The position numbers were made by a program, and so were the translations under genes. DNA of 64,000 nt from Deroplatys truncata. Lineage: Eukaryota > Arthropoda > Insecta > Mantodea > Mantidae. Positions 47,015 through 58,491 of the stretch are shown piece after piece; positions within the stretch are counted from its first letter, which is position 1, and the number at the start of each line of letters is the position of its first letter. The notes under the pieces were generated by a model, which did not search any database, was not told the origin of the DNA, and saw nothing but the letters and a program-made list of their open reading frames with translations. The DNA is taken from NCBI GenBank assembly GCA_030765065.1, contig CM060975.1, positions 107,156,094-107,220,093 on the forward strand, in the 5' to 3' direction.

Positions 47015-48337
47015 CTAGCGCGGATCGAAAAGCAACGCACAATAATTTTTTTCTGCTTTGGTATTGCAGCTGAAATGTTGCAATTTCACACAAATATAGT
47101 TTGATGTTTTCACTACAAAGAGTATTTTTTGTTTCATGTGCAGCTCTAGCGACAGAAACGTGAACTACGCAAAAAAGATGGCGCGCATGTTGCTGTCGTC
47201 CAGTGTGAAGAGCAGAGAGGTGTGGTTCGATATTTGTGGGCCAAAGGGCATAAACCCAGTGATATTCACAGGGACATGCGTGGCGTGCATGGGGATGATT
47301 GTATGGACCGTAGCAATGTCTCCAGGTGTTGTGCATACTTCCTAGAGGGGCGTGGGAACCTTAGTCGCCACGCTCCGGGTAGCCGATTACAGCTGCAACC
47401 CCGCCGAATGTCAGGGGCATTGAAGCGGCAATTTTGAACGACCGGAGTTTGTAACTGCGATCCTTATCGCAACAGTTCAGCATTTCCTATGGTGCAGTGT
47501 ACGAAATTGTTCATGAAATTTCGTAAATTAGTGCTCGCTGGTTGCCTAAGAACCTGACAGAGAACCACAAGGGCCAGCGAATGATGACGAGCTTGGATCA
47601 CCTGAGCGGTACACCACAGAAAGGCATGACTTTCTGAAAGGAATCGTCACTGTGATGAGTCGTGGGCATACCCACTACGCGCCCGAAACCAAGCAGGCAA
47701 GTATGGAGTTAAAACATGCTGGTTCCCCAGTGAAGAAAAAAATTCAAAGTGACTCAATCTGCTAGGAAAGTGCTTGTGACGGTGTTCTGGGATATGCATG
47801 GTGCTGTATTGGTGGACTTTGCTGAACACGGGACCACTGTGAATGCTGCAGTCTACATGAAAACTTTGGTGAAGTTGCGTCGTGCCCTTCGTGACAAACG
47901 CCACAACATGACTGCTGACGATGTCAAAATTCTTCATGACAATGCTCGCCCCCTGTTGCTGCTGTTGTTCGTTAGAAAATCACCAAATTTGGTTGGGACG
48001 TGCTCCAGCATCCACCACACAGTACGAACCTTATACCGTCGGACTTTCAACTGTTTGGTCATATGAAGAAATTCCTGGCGGCCAACGCTTTGCGACAATT
48101 GCGGAAGTGAAATCAGCAGTCCGCAGATGGCTATACTCCAAGGAAACGGACTTCTACGAACAGGGCATATTGAAACTGGTATCACAATGGGAGAAATGTG
48201 TTGAGAAACTTGGTGACTATGTCCAAAAATAGGTAAAAGGTGCAGGTTCATTTGTGATTTTTGTTGTTGTTGTTGTTTTAACTATTAAACTTTTTTTGTA
48301 AAAAAATTATTGTGCGTTACTTTTCGATCCGCCCTCG
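47015..48337 (+). mobile_element. Mariner transposon, element D
   Basis: 1323 bp, flanked by TA at 47013-47014 and 48338-48339. The inverted repeats are about 34 bp: gcggatcgaaaagcaacgca on the left and gcggatcgaaaagtaacgca in reverse complement on the right, followed in both by caataattttttt. Ends are nearly identical, yet the gene inside has several frameshifts. Confidence 0.95.
47133..48232 (+). pseudogene. Mariner transposase pseudogene (DD34D type)
   Basis: The N-terminal domain reads EQRGVVRYLWAKGHKPSDIH and HGDDCMDRSNVSRC near 47213-47335, a typical mariner helix-turn-helix. The first catalytic region is CDESWAYPLRARNQAGKYGV near 47656. The second part is VLVTVFWDMHGAVLVDFAEH and the second Asp is in ILHDNARP near 47938. 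The third Asp lies in a different frame within NLIPSDFQLFGHMKKFLA near 48020-48080. The C terminus returns in another frame with QRFATIAEVKSAVRRWLY and ends CVEKLGDYVQK at 48232. At least four frame changes are needed to read it through, and a leucine-rich patch replaces the usual PHT motif after the second Asp. The start codon is uncertain. Confidence 0.88.
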
Positions 48338-48339
48338 TA

Positions 48340-50979
48340 TTAAGGATTCCAACGGAATATGCATACCCCTCACGTACTGGCAATTTATCTTCATTCGTTG
48401 AGCAAGTGGCATAAGTTTCGTTTCCTCATTGCTCAGAAAGCGTTCCCTTGCGTTCTTAATTAATTCCTGAAAAGAATATTAGAAATGAATTTGGTGTCAA
48501 GTGTATTTCTGATATTATCAACATGCTTGCATTAACTACCTGGAAATAGCGAAAGTACTGCTCAATCATACCTGCTCAAATACATCCATGATCTCTTAAG
48601 TTGACAAGAGTGATGTTAATAAATATACACTACCTCTTGAGCTGCATTTTGTTTAAAAACTAACATATTAAATTAATATATTGATGAACAATATATACAT
48701 TCGTGTACTAGTTTTGTGGTGGTTGACCATTACACTTTCAGATAAAATACTTTCCTTCATTTGTTAGTAGCTATTCTGTTTTCGCTTCTAACAGCAAATA
48801 TTTCCCTTGAAGAAAAAAAACCATGAAGATTTTCCCAAAGAATTCTTAAGTATAACTTCGTTTCCGCTTTCAGTGGAATTCTGCACAATTCAAATACAAA
48901 CAGTGTCACTGCCTATTGGCTATCCATTTTCTTTTGAGTTTTGTCCACTTGATTGAGCCTGTGGCTAGCTCTACAGCTAAAAACGAAACAATTATATCTT
49001 AAAAACACTTGTCATTTGCATGATCCACGATGAATGGCTATAATGATGTGAACAATAGATGGCCATCGAAATAAAGTTTGTACTGGCCGCACTGTAACAA
49101 AGCCTATAATTGTCTTTTGTTTTCGGTTTATGACTATTGTTCCTTGTTTATTGCATTACAAACCGTATTGAAATACAGTTATTGTTAATTATCCGCAAAA
49201 GGGAAGAACTGACAGGCTTTCAGAGAGCACAGATTGTTTGTATTCATTCAGCTTCTGTTACATAACAGCAAAATTACTGAGCTGGTCTAATACACTTTTC
49301 ATAAGAGTAGGAATATCGAAGGTATTATTTGCTTAAAAGAATTGTTTATGCACTGCAAAAGAAACACTTTGATCAATATAGAGGATTTTATTTCTAAACT
49401 TGCTATTCTAAATAACTATTTATTTAAATGCAATTTAATTTAAAAAGTGTATCTTATGTTAGAACAGCTTGGAACCAGTGTATCTCACCATTCTCACCAC
49501 AAATAACAATCCTGCCTTTGTGGCGCATTACTAGGCACTAACAGACGTCCTAGAGTAATCATTCTATATGGAGAAAATTACCTGGAAGAAACCAGGAAGG
49601 AAAAGACAAGAGGCCCGCCTAAGACGAATTGATAGGAAGTGAATACCATAAATACACAACAACTAGTGTCAGCATGATAGATTACAAAACAATCAAACAA
49701 CTACACGGCTACACGTGCAGAATCTGTGGAAGTTAAGTATACTTATATTGTTAGAACTCCACAAATGTATGTCTCCGTCTATTTAAATCCTATTTTTGTG
49801 ACAACATCAGATACTAATTATATAAAACATCGCTCTGCTATTAGTTAAATATCTATCACTTAGGTAATTTCTTAAATATGATTAATTAAATGTATTATAA
49901 TGTTCAAAACGTTCTTCATTGTTGGCTAGAGTATTCACTATCCTGGCGTACCCTTAATACTTTTGCTATGTATTAGAAAGTTGCATTTACCGTAACAAAC
50001 TTTTGGAACAAAGCAAGAAACACAAATCTTAGGAATCCTCTGCTTCTTTAACTAATTACCCTCTGCTTCGTACGACGTACACTCCCAAAGACTTACAAAC
50101 CAACGCCTCTGGCAGTAGCCTGTTGAGCAGTAAGCAAACTCTGGATCATAGGATATGTAGGGGACATATACCCAATAGAGTAGAATATTGAAAATAAGGG
50201 GTACAATAAATAATGTAAAATAATATTGAGAACTAGCTTTACTGTAAAATAACTTGTGCCTCAGAGTGTAATTAATGTGAAAGCAAGCATGTAAGGAACA
50301 GGGTAATTAGTAACTAACAGGCGAGCGATCAGCAGGGTTAAAGTACACAAGCACATACACGCTAATGCACACAGGGTTTAGGCAAAGTTACAGAAAATAG
50401 AGAGAGAGGTCTGAGATTAGAGTGACGCAATTCCTGGAAGACAAGCGATTTGGAAAAACAGAAAGAGAAATAGAGTTGTAAAGTGAGACGGAGGTAATGG
50501 TTTTTACCAGAGAAGTCAGGGGGAAGCATGACTGCTAAACTTGGAACATTTTATTTTCATAGCATACTAAGTAGATAACCGATAAGAATAGTTGTTACAT
50601 ATAAAGGCGTGAATCCTAGCGTCATTGTAGGAAGGTATAAAAAGGGGAGGAAGCCCAAAGCTACACACGCTCTGGTTTTACTCTCACGATATAACCATGT
50701 GACTCAGGCGGAAGATTCTGTGCGTGTATGTGGGTGGAAAAATATCGTGTGACGCAGTTAGATAAGTCCAGGTAAAGAATTCATTTTAGCGGGAAGGTTA
50801 AAATGTACAGCCTCTGTATTTGTGTTAAGCGAGGGAAAGTTGCTAGCCGCCTCAATAGACATTATATGTCGAATAAATTAAGTTGTTTAAGGGAAAGTCA
50901 GTTTGTGATTTGCCTTCACCTAAATAAAAACCTGAGGAATATAAAGTTAGCTAGCTAGGATAGGAACTTCTCCTCGGCT
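48340..50979. other. Long stretch with no gene; possible promoter-like patch
   Basis: Nothing coding was recognised. From 50280 to 50930 the DNA is less AT-rich and has a TATA-like ggtataaaaaggggagg near 50635, a donor-like caggtaaag near 50770, and aataaa at about 50871 and 50921. That order would fit an LTR or a short transcription unit, but I found no paired copy and no duplications. Confidence 0.4.
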
Positions 50980-51272
50980 CTACGAAAAGCAGCCCGGCAG
51001 AGAAATAGGAACTTCGGAGATCCGAGACAGCATCTACGCGGTACGCACGTGGGAGCATATGCCCCGCTACAATATGCAGGATGGTGTATCAACGCAATGC
51101 CTGGTGTGGCGTGAAGGAGAAGGAAATGAAATGAAAATTCGCAGATCAAATTAACCCAGCCTAGCATTCGCCTAGCGACCGAGGAAAACCGCGAGAAACC
51201 CTTCAGTCAGATTGGTTGACCCCAAGACCTCCCGATGCGAAATACGTTACCGCCAAGCCATCTCGCTCGGTA
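50980..51272 (-). mobile_element. tRNA-derived SINE, related to family S2
   Basis: On the minus strand the head reads accgagcgagatggcttggc, with an A-box-like tggcttggcgg and a degenerate B box around ggggtcaacc. The body has gcggttttcctcgg and aggcgaatgctagg, then accaggcattgcgttgat and caccatcctg, which parallel accaggcatagggctgatca and cccatcctgg in the S2 copy at 17337. No clean target duplication was seen. The 87-95 codon ORFs here are incidental. Confidence 0.75.
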
Positions 51273-52639
51273 GTCTTAGGAATCAATAAGTTTAAATGAT
51301 TCTAGTTAGATTTGGTGCTTATTTTTGTTGGGAATCTCTAATTATGCCACGAAAATACTTCATCCACGGGTAACATATAAATATACTTACAGAGAATAGG
51401 ACTACATAAAGCACGAACAGTAGCTATTCTGATCAGGACCTATGTTTTAGCATGTTTAGCATTCACCTAGAGTCGCCAACAATTCATTTTGAACTGGGTA
51501 TAATAATCATACAATTTGGTGTTTATACGTAAAATTATACTTACATTTGCATATATGTAATCTACATCATATCCATTTACATATACTACAGTTATTGTTG
51601 TTAATTTCCGCAGAAACATGTGCTGGTTCTTTTGTCAAATTTTAATAAGCGAAAGATTATTTTATAATTCCTTCTAAGTCAATAATACTAGACAGATTTC
51701 CTTAATGTTTCACCAAATACCGTCCTTCACAGTGCATTACATTTAAGACGAACTTTGACCATCGTGACCACTCTGTGTTCTTCATATGTTCCACACAACT
51801 TGGTCTATGCATCCCAGAAAGCGCGCTTTACATCCGCCATGCCTAAAGTGAAATTTGAACTTACTCCTGCAGTTATCTGGCTAACATTGCAGAAGGAAAT
51901 AAAAGAACAAACACGAGAATCATCGTACATGATTGAAGAGATAGAAATTGTTATATCGTCCGCTGGCCGCAAGCAAATTCGAAGGTAGAGCGACGGTAGG
52001 ATATTCCGCACGGCTTGTTTACATAGGATAATGAAGGCATGAATCCACTTCACACAGGCTTTGAGCACCGTCACGTCCAAAGCGAACCCTTGGTTTCTGA
52101 TTCCTCTGGTGGACACAGCGACGAAAGGAACGGAGTGACCATCTCTCTCTCTCTCTTGCCGCCCTAATTTTTATCGGAGATTTCAGAACTCTGGTTACTG
52201 TACTGCACTTCTATTGAAATTATACGAGATGTTATGGAACATTTTTATTGTTACACAGATTATCAAGGCATTTCCAAATGTAATACTTCAGTTATACCCC
52301 ACACTTTCTCTTAGGGGAGGCATTTGTTGAATAATAGTAAGCTATTTATTTAAAATACTTTTCTCACTTAAGGGCTGCCACATTACACAAAATATACCTA
52401 TTCAATTAACTTATTTTAAAAATTGCAACGGGAAAAATAAATTATAATATTAAGTAATCACCATAATTACAATTGTATATAGCAGGCGTTAATCCAGGCC
52501 ATGATCTATCCAAAACTAGAATAGTCATGTGAATATTGTCTGTCTAACTCAGCTCATATCAGTAATCCAGTGACCGATATTTGTTTAAGCTTGTAGTTGT
52601 CCTTGAAATAGGAAATAGTAGGTTCGTAAATGTCCTTTT
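51273..52639. other. No recognised gene
   Basis: Two antisense ORFs (51755-51988 plus; 51805-52116 minus) overlap and have no recognised domain. A (CT)n run sits at 52141-52158. Otherwise AT-rich. Confidence 0.45.
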
Positions 52640-52853
52640 TTCCTGCATTCACTTCTTCGGGCTGGTCACAGTGGGCTCAAAGCGAACAGTTGCATCAAGA
52701 ATCACTCCGTTACTATCAGCTGTCTTGTAGACAATGATGTCGATGCACCTGCTCTGCCAGTGTTGGACAAGAAATGCACTTCCTCATGGACCTCCAAATC
52801 CTTTTCTGACATACTTATTGCAGCCAAGCTTCTGAGTACCCTGAAAAAGTAAA
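52640..52853 (-). pseudogene. Retrotransposon ORF fragment, probably LINE
   Basis: Minus strand. One frame reads LRSLAAISMSEKDLEVHEEV, then HFLSN. A shifted frame continues HWQSRCIDIIVYKTADSNGV and ILDATVRFEPTVTSPKK, stop. A 'D-I-I ... I-L-D-x-T-V-R-F-E' pattern is typical of a region downstream of the reverse transcriptase in some arthropod non-LTR elements. The assignment rests on that pattern from memory. At least one frameshift. A splice-acceptor-like tttttcag precedes it at about 52853, which may be chance. Confidence 0.5.
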
Positions 52854-52954
52854 CAAAGACATAAGTATTAGTTACACTCTAAATGTAAATAATAAATGCC
52901 TGTATATTCAATGACAATTTATTTAGCGCTTTGATACTTAGATATAAAAGTCTG

Positions 52955-53848
52955 ATGTGTTACACTCACATGACTTTCTTTACTCTTTTTCTTTTTAAAA
53001 ACGCTTATTCTCCATTTAATTCATGTTAAACAGATGCAGAAACATCTTATTGCTAATTTTCTTGTAGTTACAAGGGGAATATGGTAGGCTTTAAGCAATA
53101 GTCAAATCTTTTAAGAGCTGGTTGCTATGTGGAGCATTCCTTCTCTTTATATGTCCAGGACATATAAAAAATGAATAACGAATTCCCATTTGAGAAAAAG
53201 TATTGGAAAATTTAAGGGAATAACAAGCAATATCTCGAAAATGGTTCACTCAAAAACAAAAATATATGACATAAATTGTGTATTTTAACGCTATCTACAT
53301 TTTTTGTGTAGTAAAAGTTTGTCTATCTCTTATGGTTTAGCAGTTATGCAAAAGTCGTTCATAATGAAGAATACTTTTGGAGACATTCCCAGAAAATTCA
53401 AGATATACATTTTATTTGTCATGAAAGTATCTTAAATATATGATATTTTAATCAAAACCGTTAGAGCTATTTTGAGAAAATTAAGATTTTCGAAAAATGT
53501 TCCATGTAAAGGGTAATTTGGGTGGGAATTTTCTTAAAAACCTTCGTGTCGCATCTCTGGAAGATACTGAACCTAAATACCAAGTTTGGTGTTTATCCGA
53601 CTGTTCGTTTCTGAGTTATGCTGTTCACAGACACACACGCAGACACACACACACACACACAGACACACACACAGACACACACAGACACAGACACACACAC
53701 ATAAACACATACACGGACATGTTTCCAGAAATGCTTTTTTTGGATTCAGGGGGTCTCAAAACATATATTTCCGGTGAAATCTCGGTATCGAATTTTTAGA
53801 TGGAACACAATACTTCCCCTACTTACTGTACGTAATAGAGAGAGTAAA
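52955..53848 (+). repeat. R-family interspersed repeat, copy R7 (longest)
   Basis: Starts tctgatgtgttacactcaca and ends tgtacgtaatagagagagta. It includes an ~80-bp (CA)n tract at 53627-53710 at the family's fixed microsatellite position. The 5' 130 bp contain the gctaattttcttgtag block shared with R2. Confidence 0.88.
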
Positions 53849-54195
53849 ACCAAGTAACGAATTCCCTATTGAGAAAAAGTATAAGTATTGGAAAATTCAA
53901 ACAAGACAAAAAAATGTATATGACATAAATTGTGTGTTTCAACGAGCTCTAAATTTATGGTTTAGAAAAGCTTTGTCTATCGCTTAAGGTTTACCAATTA
54001 TGCAAAAGCCATTCAGAAAGAAGAGGACTTTTGGGACATTCCCAGAAAATTAAAGATATAGGTACATTTTATTTGTCATGAAAATATCTTAAATTTACGG
54101 TATTCTAATCAAAATCTCTAGAGCCAATTTTGAGAAAATCAAAATTCTCGAAAAATGTTCCATGTAAAGGGTAGTCTGGGGTGGGGGATTTTCTC
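53849..54195 (+). repeat. R-family repeat, partial copy R8, in tandem with R7
   Basis: Directly follows R7 in the same orientation. It restarts at the internal motif cgaattccctattgagaaaa and runs to ggggtgggggattttct, where it is cut by a transposase fragment. It lacks both the 5' part and the CA tract. Confidence 0.85.
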
Positions 54196-54930
54196 TCACT
54201 AATAACATTTTGTGAAGATATGTTAAATCACGTGAATGAAGATGAATTATTGGTAAGTTACGGATATCTGACGAATCACATTTGTATCTATCTGGCTTTA
54301 AAAACAAATAAAATTTCAGATGTTGGTCTCGAAACAAGCCTCTTAATTACACGAAAAACCACGACACAGTAAAGAAGTAACCGTTTGTTGTGCCGTGTCG
54401 TCTTCTGGGATAATTGGCCCTTTCTTTTTTGAGGATGATGAGAGAAAAGCAAGGACCGTAACATCAGTCAGGTGCGTGAACATGATTGAAATCTTTCTTG
54501 CTAATGATATTACACGGTTTCCTCATGTTTCATGATTTCGATAAGATATAGCCACTAGTCACACTGCGGCGGCCTCCACGAATGCCGTAAGGGGATTTTT
54601 CCAATTCAAATCATCTCCAGTAGAGGTGACTTCACCTAGCCAGCAAGATTCGCAGATTTGACCGTATGCGATTTCTTCTTATGAGGATACTTGAAGTGGC
54701 TGTCTTTAAAGATCGCCCGCAAAATGTTGAAACATGTTGGTCAATATTCGTCATGAAATCGCCAATGTTCCACTGGACATCTTGCATCGCTATATGCCAA
54801 CTTGCGGCCGAAGTTTGAAGGGTTTCAGCGAGTGAATGGTCGTCTGTTGAAAGACGATATTTCCATGAAATATATGGTGTATTATGTTGGTTAAAAACTA
54901 TATATTATACTTATGTTTTCTTTTGTAAAA
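54196..54930 (+). pseudogene. Transposase relic, DUF4817-type element
   Basis: The plus strand begins in mid-gene with FCEDMLNHVNEDELLV, then in another frame SDESHLYLSGFKNK, with the first Asp in SDES. After a stop come TVCCAVSSSGIIGPFFFEDD and ERKARTVTSVRCVNMIEIFL. The second Asp region survives only as DIATSHTAAASTNAVRGFF near 54548. The third acidic residue region is eroded, leaving DFFL then LEVAVFKDRPQNVE in shifted frames. The C-terminal side reads RHEIANVPLDILHRYMPTCG and FQRVNGRLLKDDIS. The helix-turn-helix head is absent. Terminal repeats were not found; the left border cuts R8. Confidence 0.8.
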
Positions 54931-55351
54931 TAAACATAATTTAAAATTATCCGTTCCTCTGCCAGACCCTATGAAGTTAAGCGTGTGCAAGCAACACTCT
55001 GATGTTGCAGAGCTATCAACGACCATTAGGTTCACTGAATACTAGTCAGCCATCCTTTCAAAAATTGCATAAATCATTTATGGCACAATTCAATGATGTT
55101 CCAGAAAAAGATGAATCTTTGAAGTGAGCTGTCGTATTTCTAACTCGTAACGCTAAGTAGACTACGAATTATCGCGTAGAGGTTGAATGTAACATGGGAG
55201 GGAGAAGGAGAGGGAGGGAGTGCTTCCATAAATCTGAAAATAAAGGAGACCGCTTGTCACCAAGGAAAACATAACAGTAATACCACGCTCCCCTCTAATG
55301 ATGCTACTTCTTGAAATAAAATCTGCGTTTTCGAAATGATTCTCTTACGCT
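54931..55351. other. No recognised gene
   Basis: Nothing recognised, apart from a purine-rich patch at 55196-55225. Confidence 0.45.
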
Positions 55352-55872
55352 TTGACTCTCAAATGTTTCAATTTCGCAGAGTATCGTAGAGATCAAAAAA
55401 GATCTAAAGTAAACCTTCAACAACAAAGAGCGAAAGAAGTTTGGTTAAAAAACGGAACAGAACTTAATTTAATTGTGCGTTCGGAGTGGCAGTTGGATAT
55501 CGGTGATTTAGAGCGTTTATTTGATAATTGCCTAGGGTTTAGGCTGGCACGTTATATGAGGAGGGGAAGCTTTGTGAACACTGAGCAGAGGGGGAGGGGA
55601 GAATGAGTCCAATACAAAGGCTACAAAGGAATGTGAACCGCAGCTACAATCACAGCCTCGACACCTTTGAAGTTAGCACAAACAAATGCAAATCGCAGAA
55701 TTTTCAACAATCCGCACGAGTTTTAGATTTGAAAAATGCACTCTTGGGACAGGTATTTATCAGTGTTGGTCCACCACATTGCTCTACAAACGAAGGGGGA
55801 AAATCCATCGATGTGTTAAATTTATCAGATGCAGATATCCATAATCGAGCCCGAAACAATAGCATGGGATGA
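55352..55872 (+). other. Two abutting short ORFs of unknown status
   Basis: ORFs of 84 codons (55352-55606) and 89 codons (55603-55872) overlap by the four bases atga. Together they leave about 520 bp readable on one strand, which is longer than expected by chance here. The first has a charged start with QQQRAKEVWLKNGTELNLIV. The second has no recognisable motif. No repeat match was seen. They might be an exon fragment, a single gene with a frameshift, or chance. Confidence 0.2.
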
Positions 55873-56164
55873 TAAATATTTGTTCCGATGTAGCAGAAAT
55901 GTTAAGAACTTTCTTTTTCTTTTATGTTTCTATGTACTACCATGGGATTTCAGACACAAACGTTTAAGTTTGATTAGAGGAGAACATCTCAGAGTAACAA
56001 AATAACTACAGTAAACTCGGGATTAACCCAGTCACAATTAATCGCGGGTGCGTGTTAACCGAGGGAAACTGAAAATAAACATACATAATTTTTGCGCTAC
56101 TTCGGTACTAGCGTCCAAAACGGCAAGAGGTTAACCAAAAAGCTATGAATAACGTTTTCAAAAA

Positions 56165-57010
56165 TCTGATACTATATTTTTACATGACTTTCTTTACCCT
56201 CTATCGTCTATTAGTGGATATAAAATTAGCCTTACTAAAGCTTATTTTTCTATCTACTACATTTTAATCCAAATAAACATTTGCAGAAATAGCTACATTA
56301 CCTATTTCGTTGTAAATGCAACGACAATGGTCCAATGTTTAAGACTGGACGCTATAGGCTGGCCTTAAAATTCCATACCGTTTCATTGGAAATGCGAGAA
56401 ACAACTGAAGTTGAAAGGACTTTAAAGAATGACTTAGAAGTGAACAATTGGAACCACTAATAACGATTATCTCAGAAATGGCTCATGCCACAAAAAACTT
56501 GTTAGAAATAATTTGTGTGTTTTAAAGAGATATGCCATTCTTTGTAGTTCGTTTTCGTCTATCTCTTAACTTTACCAGTTATACAAAATTCCTTCCACAT
56601 GAAGAGGACTTCAAAGCTATTCCCAGAAAATTCAAAATATACATTTTGGTTGTCATGTAAATATCTTTAATATATGGCACTTTAATCAGATTCCTTTGAG
56701 GCCTGTTTTAAAAAATAAAAAAATAGAAAAAAGTGTTCCATGGAAAGAGTAGTTTGGGGAGGGAGATTTTCTTGTAAATCTTCGTGTGCATCTCTGGAAG
56801 GTACTGGTTTTAAATGCAAGGTTTTGTGTTGATCCGACTTTTCGTTTTTGAGTTATACTGTTCAGACAGACATACAAACATGGATATTTTTTAAAAAAAA
56901 TATTTTTATCAGAGAGCCTCAAAACATGTATTTTCGATGAAATCTCGGTACCAATTTTTGGGTCAAATGCAATAACTTCTCTACCTACTACATACGTGGT
57001 AGAGAATGTA
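56165..57010 (+). repeat. R-family interspersed repeat, copy R9
   Basis: Near full-length. Landmarks are catgactttctttaccctct, tttaagactggacgctatag, catgtaaatatctttaatat and the end tacatacgtggtagagaatg. The CA tract position is short (cagacagacatacaaacatg). Confidence 0.85.
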
Positions 57011-57563
57011 AAAAGTAATCTATGTTATATGGTGTTGTAATCAGTTTATCTTTTAATTAAACGGTATAAAGCATTCAATGTAAATCTTAAGTAATTATTT
57101 TCTAATAAAATTTATAACCTCTTAGGACATTATTATCCTCGTTTTCCGTATTTAAACCAACTAATATTATCATAAACACTTCATTTATTAACATTTTAGA
57201 TAGTCTCAGTCGCAATTAGCCCGATAATCGCGAGTCTAGTGTATCTTTATACCTACTTAAAGCTTGAACCAAAATTTGATACTATTTATACAGGCTTATA
57301 CCGATTCTTTTAGGAGAATTTTAAGGGGCTATGAAAATTAGAAAGTTAGTTTAATCTAATGTAAGCCACAGATTTTCCAGTCGTATGGAAGTATGGAAGA
57401 AGAATTAATTTCATTAATTGATTTAATAGTGGTTGAAACGGTGAAGCCCGGGACTTAAAATACTTACAACATTGTAAGTCGCCATTGGGGTGGAATCTCC
57501 TTGTGGTTTATCGGGAAAAATGTGAATCAGTTTAAGAATTTAATGTCGTGCCGGCATATTGCC
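57011..57563. other. No recognised gene
   Basis: AT-rich, nothing recognised. Confidence 0.5.
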
Positions 57564-57635
57564 ATGGTAGCTCAGTGGTTAAAGCAACCGGATGGAGACC
57601 GCGCGATCCGTGGTTCATATCCAGAAAATGGCATC
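57564..57635 (+). repeat. tRNA-like segment, possible SINE head or tRNA relic
   Basis: 72 nt starting gccatggtagctcagtgg (A box tagctcagtgg) with a B-box-like ggttcatatcc near 57611, and closing with atggc, which pairs with the opening gccat. The anticodon arm does not fold cleanly, so I do not call a functional tRNA. No tail or duplication was found. Confidence 0.45.
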
Positions 57636-57984
57636 GAATTTTTTCAGTCGTCTGAGTCTAGCTTTCCAACCTTGTCCATGAATATACGTAAGTATTGAGA
57701 CCTTGTCTTCCGAACTATGTATACTGAATCATGCATCATTCAAGTAATAGCAAATAGCAGTTCATAAAATGACCATTACACTTGAAAAATGTTTCTACTT
57801 CCTTTATACTTCACGATAGTTCATCAATACCTTGCGCTACAATGAATGCTATTACATGAGTTACCATCATACTCTACCAACGTTAGTTTTGAATTTATAA
57901 GGTTCTTGTATGATCAAAAACACTTGCCAATACACAGTAAGGTCTCATAGTATCTCTTCATGGTTTCGACCAGTATTTCTTCTT
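57636..57984. other. No recognised gene
   Basis: Nothing recognised. It may include the body of a SINE beginning at 57564. Confidence 0.4.
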
Positions 57985-58350
57985 CCAGTAGGATGGTATT
58001 CAAGGGTAAGCTTTGGAATTCTGTTGTCATTCATCCTTAGAACGCAGTGACTGCAATTTATCCTGTTTCTTTGGGAAAATTTATTATTCAGTAAAATATA
58101 TTTCATCGCTGTCTTATTTCGTCAATGTGCTTTTTAACTTTTAAGAAGTATTCTTTCACTGATCTGAGGAACCTCATTTTGGACGTTGTAATTTCTTTCT
58201 GTAACTTGTTTTTATTCACCCATATCTCGCTTCCATAATTGAAGTTGGTACGGCTATTATCTTATAACAGGTAAGTTGAGACTATTCTCATAAATTACCT
58301 TTCAGCGTTCGAATTCTTCCACACATATATATTTAAACCTATGAACTTTT
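57985..58350 (-). pseudogene. LINE ORF2 C-terminal fragment, with empty SINE site
   Basis: The minus strand reads NYGSEIWVNKNKLQKEITTS then KMRFLRSVKEY, and further on LRMNDNRIPKLTL and EYHPTG, in shifted frames. This is the region after the reverse-transcriptase domain of the LINE family seen elsewhere in the window. It is paralogous to 2720-3135 and retains the uninterrupted sequence caagggtaagctttggaatt where that copy carries a SINE. Confidence 0.8.
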
Positions 58351-58491
58351 TCTTGACTTCATCGTCATCTTCAAAAGATATTTTAAAACCTATAAAGTGA
58401 AACTTAAAACTTGTTCTAAGCACAATATATATGTTCCTTAATTCACGTTCCCTTCGCTAACCGCCACCTTTCCTGTTGCCTCACCTGCCTT

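Noticed and set aside
49560-49660. LINE-like basic C terminus
   Set aside because: A short KKPGRKRQEARLRR-like reading exists, but the surrounding text gives no support.
52640-52853. Host exon with splice acceptor (tttttcag)
   Set aside because: The coding text resembles a retrotransposon, needs a frameshift, and has no matching donor.
53497-53799. His/Thr-rich ORFs
   Set aside because: They are the translation of the (CA)n tract inside R7.
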